From contig JAUXDP010000229.1 of NCBI GenBank assembly GCA_030618325.1, forward strand, positions 1-5,193: DNA of 5,193 bases, written 5' to 3'. The position numbers and the translations under genes were made by a program. The DNA is from Methylococcaceae bacterium (GTDB lineage: Bacteria; Pseudomonadota; Gammaproteobacteria; Methylococcales; Methylomonadaceae). Every line of letters starts with the position of its first letter. Positions within the stretch are counted from its first letter, which is position 1. The notes under the pieces are model-generated. The model saw only the letters and a program-made list of their open reading frames with translations, searched no databases and was not told the origin of the DNA. Positions 1 to 5,193 of this stretch are shown here, piece after piece.

Positions 1-1
1 A

Positions 2-115
2 ACGAGAGGTAAATTACAATCTCAATGGGTCTTAATTCTGATATTTTCCAAAGGTTTCGCTAAGAATCCTGGTTTCAACTACTTTAAAGCATCAGTGTTG
101 ATCAACAAAGGCTAA
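2..115 (+). CDS. 3' end of an unidentified protein (5' truncated)
   Basis: An open frame enters from the left edge and ends at a TAA (113-115), giving 37 residues that begin TRGKLQSQWV and end FKASVLINKG. The tail alternates hydrophobic and polar residues (SQWVLILIF, FNYFKASVLI), which would fit closing beta strands of an envelope or barrel protein, but I do not recognise the family. A 37-codon open stretch can occur by chance in such AT-rich DNA, so the reading is tentative. It does not look like the end of an ApbE flavin transferase, which is sometimes found near the DUF4266/DUF3570 genes downstream. No clear terminator follows the stop. Confidence 0.4.
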   Translation, partial: TRGKLQSQWVLILIFSKGFAKNPGFNYFKASVLINKG

Positions 116-587
116 GCTGTTTTTTGGAGGCTATTAGTTTATGCCCCTGAAATTAAGGTAACGATAATCTACATTCTGTAAACATAGCAATATATATGCC
201 ATTTTTGTGATTTAGGTAGTTCTGTATAGAAGTGATATGTTTTGCATTACTCATGGAGCTAGCTTTAAATGCCGCTATTGGTCGAAAATATATCGAATCA
301 CGAGAGGGGAGGGGTAGGTTTAATGCTAGTTCTGTTGTGTGATAAATAAGGTAGTGCAGTCTTATGCTAGGAGGAGGATATTTGTAAAATAATTAAACTA
401 TGTTATATAACGTTATTTTTATGTGTCATTTAACTCTTTTTTGGAAAAAAATTGTTACAGATGGAGGTTGGAGTTGGAATGATATTTAAATTGTTTTTTT
501 TTTCAGCATGTTGAATTTCTAGGTATTTTTGGCGTGAAAATTGCTTGTCTGTAAGGGGCTTTGTTTTTTTGTGATTTACCGATAAAA
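116..587. other. AT-rich intergenic region, no convincing gene
   Basis: This stretch contains only very short frames on either strand, none with coding-like composition or a recognisable product. Examples are a plus frame at 253-342 (29 codons plus stop) and a minus-strand frame of about 33 codons reading leftward from about 254. It includes purine-rich patches that resemble ribosome binding sites without a usable start (370-378, 463-468), a T10 run (494-503), the palindrome AGCTAGCT (257-264) and the alternating palindromes at 402-416. The promoter of the downstream three-gene operon should lie here, but I could not pick a -35/-10 pair with acceptable spacing. I saw no tRNA, no c-di-GMP riboswitch consensus and no sigma-54 -24/-12 element. 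Confidence 0.6.
402..416. repeat. Three alternating GTTAT/ATAAC half-sites (overlapping palindromes)
   Basis: The 15 bases read GTTAT-ATAAC-GTTAT, so 402-411 and 407-416 are each perfect 10-bp palindromes sharing the middle pentamer. The site lies about 170 bases upstream of the thioredoxin start. It could be an operator for a dimeric regulator, or simply low-complexity AT-rich sequence. The T5 tract that follows makes a terminator conceivable, but the stem would be short and AT-only. Confidence 0.25.
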
Positions 588-1082
588 ATGTATAAATTGA
601 TTTGCTTTACTGTTTCTTTTATTTTTTGCCAATATTGTTTTGCTGCGGTACCTGGAGAATCTGCTCCTGCGTGCGAAGCTAAAATAATGGGCACTAATCA
701 GGCTCTAAACCTGAATGATTTTAACAATAAAGTCGTTTTAATCGATTTTTGGGCGACTTGGTGCCCACCTTGTAAGCAGTCAATACCTTTTTTTAATGCG
801 TTGAGGAATGAATTTCAAGATGAAGGGTTTGAAATTGTTGCAATCAGCGTTGACGAAAATTTGAGTGACGTAAAAAAATATCTGGAAACCAATCCCGTTG
901 ATTATGTAATGGCATATGATTCGTCTGGCGATTGCCCTAGTAAATACGGTGTAAAAGCTATGCCCTCATCCTATTTTATTGATAGGCATGGAAAAATACG
1001 CGAAGTACACCTTGGGTTTCGAAGGATAGATGAGATGGGAATTCGTGCCCGTGTCGTTGAATTATTAAAGGAGGAAAACTAA
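588..1082 (+). CDS. Secreted TlpA/ResA-like thioredoxin-fold thiol-disulfide oxidoreductase
   Basis: A 164-residue protein that should exchange thiols and disulfides in the periplasm. Residues 1-19 form a signal peptide (positive start MYK, hydrophobic core, likely cut after CFA before AVPG). The thioredoxin fold follows: strand VVLIDFWATW, then the active site WCPPC at residues 58-62 (C59 and C62), and the cis-proline in KAMPSSYFID (P126). Further cysteines are C29 and C116, an insertion-region Cys typical of some TlpA/ResA proteins. The ATG at 588 is preferred because the signal peptide then begins cleanly; an in-frame TTG at 561 would add nine residues, and the AAGGGG before it sits too close. 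There is no strong ribosome binding site at 588. Its stop codon abuts the next gene's start, so it is the first gene of an operon with the DUF4266 and DUF3570 genes. Family assignment is firm; the exact partner is inferred to be the cysteines of the next protein. Confidence 0.9.
   Translation: MYKLICFTVSFIFCQYCFAAVPGESAPACEAKIMGTNQALNLNDFNNKVVLIDFWATWCPPCKQSIPFFNALRNEFQDEGFEIVAISVDENLSDVKKYLETNPVDYVMAYDSSGDCPSKYGVKAMPSSYFIDRHGKIREVHLGFRRIDEMGIRARVVELLKEEN
1067..1074 (+). promoter_or_regulatory. Strong ribosome binding site for the DUF4266 gene
   Basis: AAAGGAGG lies inside the last codons of the thioredoxin gene, 8 bases before the ATG at 1083. It fixes that start and supports translational linkage of the two genes. 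Confidence 0.8.
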
Positions 1083-1316
1083 ATGATAAGAAAAGCACCA
1101 TTTATAAAATATTATTTGATTTTCGCAACATTCCTTATGGTCGTAACCCAATCTGGCTGTTCTGTTGCACCGTGGGAACGCGGAAATCTGGCAAAAAAAC
1201 AAATGCTGATTATACCGAACCCAAACCGTACTGCATTGCGTCTGCATGTCTTTGACAGTAAAGAGTCTTCCCAAGGAGGTATGGGAGCAGCAGGTGGTGG
1301 ATGTGGCTGTAATTAA
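1083..1316 (+). CDS. DUF4266 small lipoprotein with C-terminal GGGCGCN
   Basis: A 77-residue protein matching the DUF4266 pattern as I know it: an N-terminal export signal, then CSVAPWERGNLAKKQM, a central HVFDSKE segment and a glycine-rich tail ending GGGCGCN. The signal has a basic start (MIRK), a hydrophobic stretch (residues 9-21) and a lipobox-like QSGC, making C26 the probable lipidated residue. Q at -3 is not ideal. Ser at +2 argues for outer-membrane sorting under the E. coli rule. The mature protein is only about 50 residues and carries two other cysteines, C74 and C76, at its extreme end. The ATG directly follows the thioredoxin stop and has a strong ribosome binding site. Its 3' end overlaps the likely start of the DUF3570 gene. 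Function is unknown; the Cys-Gly-Cys tip suggests metal binding, a disulfide, or a modification, with the upstream thioredoxin as a possible redox partner (inference). Confidence 0.88.
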   Translation: MIRKAPFIKYYLIFATFLMVVTQSGCSVAPWERGNLAKKQMLIIPNPNRTALRLHVFDSKESSQGGMGAAGGGCGCN

Positions 1317-3819
1317 AAAAAATAAAGTGCTATCGGCTTTTACCTGCGCAGCTTTGGGTTTGCCTGGTATGGAGGTGAAGTCGGCTGTTCCCACCGTAGA
1401 AGCTGAAGTAAACCTGCAGTATGGGTATTACAAAGAGCAAGGTGAACGGATGCGTGCCGAAGTTTTTCATAGTGATTTTGTGATGCCTTTTGCAGATCGG
1501 CTTGAATTGACTTTCAGTTCAGACTTCGATACTTATGTTGGCGCTACGCCACTTTATAGTTTACCAGATGCTGCGCCTGATGTTGTGGCTGCAGCTTCGG
1601 GTGAGTTTGAGGCTGCTTGGCATATGGCATCGCCTTTATTATTTTCTCCTGAAAGTACAGAAATTGAAAATGCTATTGCACAGGAGATCGTAAATAGGGA
1701 AGGGTTTAATTATTTTGTTGATCCTTTTAATGGGAACTTTAATGCCAAGTCGGAATTTAATAAAGAAGGAAAGGTTAGGACGATTGAGAGTTTTCTTAAT
1801 TTTCCGCAGGGATCTATAGGAAATCCATATCAGGTTATGGCTGACCAGCCAAGAGAAAGCCGAAATATGCCTATTTTAGGTGCTAACCTATTTTTTGGTC
1901 TTGTTAAATTAGGTCTGTCAGGTGGTTTTTCAAACGAGCCAGATTTTAAATCTGCTTTTGGGTCTACTCAACTAAGCTGGGAATTGAATAATAAATTAAC
2001 CACACTGTCAGCGGGATATGGGCTAACTGGTAATGAGATTACCCGTAATGGTGGACATGGTTCAGGTCACCATAGCGGGTTTAGCGAAGAACTAGATGAG
2101 AAAAGTACTTTTAATAGATTTACCTTGGGGCTTTCACAAATTTTGTCTAAAAATACTTTGCTTCAATTAAATGGGGGATTCACCAGTCAGCGCGGTTATT
2201 TAAGTAACCCATACAAGTTTGTTTATGTGCGAGGTGAAATCACTGCGGAGGAGTATTATGATTTACTGGAAGAAACTCAGCTTTCGGATGGTGACTGGGC
2301 GAAATATACAGATTTAGAAGTGGTGGGTGTGGAGATTTTTCGGGAAAATAGGCCTGAGTCACGTGATCAGTGGTTTTTTGCCACTCAGTTAAATCAACAT
2401 ATCCCCGCACTTGATGCTTCACTACATTTTAATTATCGTTATTATAATGACAGCTGGAAAATTAGCTCACATACTTTTGAATTAACCTGGTACCAGTCTT
2501 TACCATTCGGAATTACAGTAACACCTAACGTGCGCTATTATTCTCAGTCTAGCGCAGAATTTTTTGCGCCTTATTTTCTTGCACCACGTGCAGATGGTCA
2601 TTATTCCAGTGATTATCGTTTGTCTGATTTTGGTAAGATCAGTAGTGGTTTATCTGTCAGCAAGCAATTTGCTAAAGGTGTCCGTTTAGATGCTGGATTT
2701 GAATATTATATTCATAAAGGTTCTTTAAAACTAGGAGGGGATGGCGTGGATGATTATGCTGACATCTCCTCCTATTTACTGAATGCTTCATTAAATGTCA
2801 ATTTATCTAGTTTAGGGCAAATTATGGGGGGGCATAAGGGACACGATATGCATGCTCATCATGGTAGTCACCCTCCTGCTGGGGTTATGGCGGGACATAC
2901 GTTAGGTAAAGCTGGGGATATGATGATTGGCTACCAGTTTATGTATGGCGATAGGGCAGGTGATACGGTAAGAGGAATATCCAATGCCAGTAATCAGTCA
3001 ATCGTAAATAATGCTTGTTTAGGAAAATTGTGTAATTCCAAGGCAAGAGAAATGACGATGTATATGCATATGTTTAATTTTATGTATGCACCGACTGATT
3101 GGTTAAATTTAATGCTAATGCCACAAATTATTAGTATGGAAATGGATATGGGGATCTTGCCAGGTGCTGATCCAGATGAGGCACATGAAGGCGCGCATAT
3201 ATCTGAGGGGCTTGGTGACACTCTGATGATGGGGCTATTTAAATTATTTGATAATCCAAATCATCATGTACATCTTGGTGTTGGAGTAAGTGCGCCAACA
3301 GGTGAGACTAATGCTACTTTAAGTGGCGTTGAAGATGATGATTTGCAAGGTTATGGTATGCAATTAGGTAGTGGAACTTGGGATTTTAAGCCTAGTTTAA
3401 CTTATACCGGTCAAGTTAATAGCTGGAATTGGGGCGCTCAAGTAAGTGGGGTTAAACGGTTGCAGCATCGAAATAAGGACGGTTATGTACTTGGGGATGA
3501 AATCCAGGGTTCTGTTTGGGGAGGGTATAGCCTTTTACCATGGCTTTCGGGGTCTGTACGTGGTGTTTATACTGCTCAGGGTGCTGTCAGGGGCCAGTAT
3601 AACGGTTCGAGCCTTCTTTCAGCGCCTACAGATTTTCCAGCAAATTATGGCGGTCAATTTTGGGATGTGGGTATTGGTATGAGTGTTTCAATACCTACGG
3701 GTGATATGGCTGGAAATAGCTTTAGCGTAGAATGGTTACAACCTGTTAAGCATGATTATAATGGTTACCAGCTGGAAAAAGATGGTTCTTTATCCGTTCG
3801 CTGGGGCTATGCCTTTTAA
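1303..3819 (+). CDS. Two-part outer-membrane beta-barrel protein: DUF3570 fused to a His/Met-rich barrel domain
   Basis: From the GTG at 1303 the product is 838 residues. It opens with a good signal peptide (MAVIKKNKVLSAF, cut near VKSA at residue 28). Residues about 30-505 match DUF3570: alternating beta strands such as LHFNYRYYND, TVTPNVRYYS and VRLDAGFEYY, with a His cluster at 252-257 (HGSGHH). A His-rich hinge (511-523, seven His) leads to a second domain, about 524-838, of the type often annotated 'transporter' and resembling the phenol MetA family: GVMAGH, then GDMMIGYQFMY, a Met-rich segment with ten Met at 584-616, SEGLGDT, and VSAPTGETNA. The chain ends in Phe (WGYAF), as expected for a barrel inserted by BamA. 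The frame is open back to an ATG at 1246 (857 residues), but that start gives a poor N-terminus; GTG codons at 1294 and 1297 are alternatives. Family assignment is solid; transport or metal handling is inferred. DUF3570 proteins I know of are mostly nearer 400 residues, so this is a fusion. Confidence 0.85.
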   Translation: MAVIKKNKVLSAFTCAALGLPGMEVKSAVPTVEAEVNLQYGYYKEQGERMRAEVFHSDFVMPFADRLELTFSSDFDTYVGATPLYSLPDAAPDVVAAASGEFEAAWHMASPLLFSPESTEIENAIAQEIVNREGFNYFVDPFNGNFNAKSEFNKEGKVRTIESFLNFPQGSIGNPYQVMADQPRESRNMPILGANLFFGLVKLGLSGGFSNEPDFKSAFGSTQLSWELNNKLTTLSAGYGLTGNEITRNGGHGSGHHSGFSEELDEKSTFNRFTLGLSQILSKNTLLQLNGGFTSQRGYLSNPYKFVYVRGEITAEEYYDLLEETQLSDGDWAKYTDLEVVGVEIFRENRPESRDQWFFATQLNQHIPALDASLHFNYRYYNDSWKISSHTFELTWYQSLPFGITVTPNVRYYSQSSAEFFAPYFLAPRADGHYSSDYRLSDFGKISSGLSVSKQFAKGVRLDAGFEYYIHKGSLKLGGDGVDDYADISSYLLNASLNVNLSSLGQIMGGHKGHDMHAHHGSHPPAGVMAGHTLGKAGDMMIGYQFMYGDRAGDTVRGISNASNQSIVNNACLGKLCNSKAREMTMYMHMFNFMYAPTDWLNLMLMPQIISMEMDMGILPGADPDEAHEGAHISEGLGDTLMMGLFKLFDNPNHHVHLGVGVSAPTGETNATLSGVEDDDLQGYGMQLGSGTWDFKPSLTYTGQVNSWNWGAQVSGVKRLQHRNKDGYVLGDEIQGSVWGGYSLLPWLSGSVRGVYTAQGAVRGQYNGSSLLSAPTDFPANYGGQFWDVGIGMSVSIPTGDMAGNSFSVEWLQPVKHDYNGYQLEKDGSLSVRWGYAF
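2826..2832 (+). repeat. G7 homopolymer tract inside the coding region
   Basis: Seven consecutive G bases encode Met-Gly-Gly at the end of the DUF3570 domain, immediately before the His-rich hinge. Tracts of this length can slip, and a one-base change would cut off the second barrel domain. In the sequence given the frame is intact. Confidence 0.7.
2833..2871 (+). other. His-rich hinge between the two barrel domains
   Basis: These 13 codons read HKGHDMHAHHGSH, with seven His, one Met and one Asp. They sit exactly where the DUF3570 strands end and the second domain (GVMAGH) begins. In the second domain's family a His-containing lead-in before the GVMG/GVMA motif is common, so the hinge probably belongs to that domain's N-terminus. 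It is a plausible metal-binding segment. Confidence 0.6.
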
Positions 3820-3958
3820 AATATTTGCCACTGAAATGACATGCTTTTTTGTATGCTACACTAGTGAATATATGTTAAATAAAAATGGTGTAAGTAATTT
3901 TGTAGAGTTTTAGATGTTTAAAGTTATTTACGTTAGTGGATTCGAATAAAATAAAAGT

Positions 3959-5193
3959 ATGAATGTATCAATAAAAGAAAACCTGGGGCTGTATGTCTCT
4001 TTGTGTATAGTCGCTTTATTACTAGGCTTTATGTTTAGTGATGCGTTGCAATATATGGCTCATCAATGGGAGTCAGAGGAATATAGTCATGGATATCTAA
4101 TTCCTGTTATTTCCTTTTGGTTTATTTGGAGTAATAGAGGGGCGGTTAGCAAGCATTTGGGTGAGGGTGGTTGGTTTGGTGTCTTTATCGTTGTGGTTGG
4201 TTTATTTGTTGGGTTAATGGGCGAATTAGCCTCGTTATATATAGTGACTCAGTATGCTTTTTTATTGATTCTATATGGATTAGCTTTATCTCTAATTGGA
4301 TGGAAAGGAACTCGATTATTGTGGTTTCCTTTGGCCTATCTGTTTTTTATGATTCCGTTGCCTGGTTTTTTATACAATAATCTTTCGTCTCAGCTACAGT
4401 TGATTTCGTCTCAATTAGGCGTTATGGTCATTCGTTTATTTGATATTAGTGTTTTTTTACAAGGTAATGTTATTGATTTAGGCGTATATAAATTACAAGT
4501 TGTTGAGGCTTGTAGCGGTCTTCGATATTTGTTTCCACTGACTAGCTTCGGCTTTTTGTGCGCCTATTTTTTTAGAGCAAAACTCTGGATGCGTGTGGTG
4601 GTTTTTTTAACGACTTTGCCGATTACCGTCCTTATGAACAGTCTAAGGATAGGCATTATTGGTGTTTTGGTTGAGTATGGAGGCATTGAGCAGGCGGAAG
4701 GTTTTTTGCATGATTTTGAAGGCTGGGTTATTTTTATTGGCTGTTTAGCGGTATTGTTTGCAGAGATGTGGCTGATGGTTAAGCTGTTTATGCCAGGTAA
4801 AACGTTTTCTGATGTGTTTGTGGTTGATGCAGAAATTTCAAGTGAGGCTTTGGTTGAGAATGCTAAGGTTATTACAAATAGTAATAATTCAATTTTTGGT
4901 CTGTCAAAGCCATATCTGGCTGCTTGTGTTTTACTGCTGTTGATGTTACCTCTTTCCATTCTGTTGGGTGGTAGAGAGGATGTGACGCCTAATAGACTAC
5001 GTTTCGCTACTTTTCCATTACATGTTGAATCATGGAAAGGTGTTGAGGTGGGGATGGAGCAAAAATTCATAGATACCTTGAAGTTTGATGATTACATTAT
5101 TGGTAATTATTCACAAAAGGGTGATAGGTTACCTGTGAATTTTTATGTGGCTTATTATGCCTCTCAACGTAAAGGTGCTTCAGCTCATTCGCC
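3959..5193 (+). CDS. xrtD: XrtD-like exosortase with fused EpsI domain (3' truncated)
   Basis: 411 complete codons run off the right edge. Exosortases are polytopic inner-membrane transpeptidase-like cysteine enzymes that recognise PEP-CTERM-type tails and process surface proteins. About eight membrane helices occupy residues 10-275. The catalytic set is visible: C185 in VVEACSGLRYLFPL, R230 in MNSLRIGIIG and H251 in EGFLHDFEGW. An early conserved SHGYLIPVIS (43-52) also fits. A further helix (about 317-337) leads into an EpsI-type domain: FPLHVESWKG, FDDYIIGNYS, and VAYYASQRKGASAHS, cut just before the expected Cys-containing stretch. The wording around Cys and His (LRYLFPL, GIEQAEGFLHDFEGW) is what I recall for XrtD, the VPLPA-CTERM type, rather than XrtA; the symbol is from memory. 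The ATG at 3959 is the first start after an in-frame TAA (3947-3949); no strong ribosome binding site precedes it. No substrate gene or VPLPA tail lies in the window. The 139-base gap suggests its own promoter, which I could not identify. Confidence 0.85.
   Translation, partial: MNVSIKENLGLYVSLCIVALLLGFMFSDALQYMAHQWESEEYSHGYLIPVISFWFIWSNRGAVSKHLGEGGWFGVFIVVVGLFVGLMGELASLYIVTQYAFLLILYGLALSLIGWKGTRLLWFPLAYLFFMIPLPGFLYNNLSSQLQLISSQLGVMVIRLFDISVFLQGNVIDLGVYKLQVVEACSGLRYLFPLTSFGFLCAYFFRAKLWMRVVVFLTTLPITVLMNSLRIGIIGVLVEYGGIEQAEGFLHDFEGWVIFIGCLAVLFAEMWLMVKLFMPGKTFSDVFVVDAEISSEALVENAKVITNSNNSIFGLSKPYLAACVLLLLMLPLSILLGGREDVTPNRLRFATFPLHVESWKGVEVGMEQKFIDTLKFDDYIIGNYSQKGDRLPVNFYVAYYASQRKGASAHS

Noticed and set aside
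282..296. TCGA...TCGA imperfect palindrome
   Set aside because: Only the outer four bases pair cleanly and the centre is mismatched; too weak to call an operator.
253..342. 29-codon frame beginning MELALNAAIGRK
   Set aside because: No ribosome binding site, no recognisable product, and a length expected by chance; it could be a gene remnant but nothing supports that.
479..514. Micro-ORF MIFKLFFFSAC after a GGAGGT, crossing the T10 tract
   Set aside because: Only 11 residues. It looks like the start of a lipoprotein signal, but adding or removing one T still hits a stop within about 21 codons and never joins the thioredoxin frame.
1065..1394. 109-codon minus-strand open frame
   Set aside because: It is antisense to the lipoprotein gene and the start of the barrel gene, both supported by family motifs.
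3446..3682. 78-codon plus-strand open frame in another phase
   Set aside because: It is a shadow inside the barrel gene, where the main frame keeps strand patterning through to the terminal Phe.
3840..3865. Possible terminator around the T6 run after the barrel gene
   Set aside because: The flanking ATGCT copies are direct repeats, not inverted, so no stable stem forms.
4564..5070. 168-codon minus-strand open frame
   Set aside because: It lies wholly opposite the exosortase gene, whose catalytic motifs are clear, and its translation is a Ser/Thr/Lys-rich string with no recognisable domain.

Overview
The window is AT-rich bacterial DNA. It holds the last 37 codons of an unidentified gene at the left edge, a roughly 470-base stretch without a convincing gene, a tightly packed three-gene plus-strand operon, and the start of an exosortase gene that runs off the right edge. 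All supported genes are on the plus strand. The exosortase/EpsI fusion, the lipoprotein and the outer-membrane barrel protein point to a Gram-negative organism. An aquatic gamma- or betaproteobacterium, possibly a methylotroph, is my inference from where these families commonly occur; nothing in the window proves it.

Layout: 2-115, 3' end of an unidentified CDS. 116-587, non-coding or unassigned, with AT-rich palindromes (402-416) and a T10 tract. 588-1082, a secreted TlpA/ResA-like thioredoxin with a WCPPC active site. 1083-1316, a small DUF4266 lipoprotein ending in GGGCGCN. About 1303-3819, a very large two-part outer-membrane beta-barrel protein: an N-terminal DUF3570 domain, a His-rich hinge, and a second barrel of the His/Met-rich 'transporter' (phenol MetA-like) type. 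3820-3958, a short intergenic gap. 3959 to the window end, an XrtD-like exosortase with a fused EpsI domain, truncated by the window.

The three middle genes are translationally linked: the first stop codon directly abuts the second start, and the third start lies inside the end of the second gene. They encode a periplasmic thiol-disulfide oxidoreductase, a Cys-tipped lipoprotein and a His/Met-rich outer-membrane barrel. I infer one envelope system in which the thioredoxin keeps the lipoprotein cysteines in a given redox state and the lipoprotein acts with the barrel, perhaps in handling a soft metal such as copper or another redox-active ligand. That role is a hypothesis. The exosortase belongs to a separate process, the membrane processing of PEP-CTERM-type (VPLPA-CTERM) surface proteins; no substrate of it is visible here.
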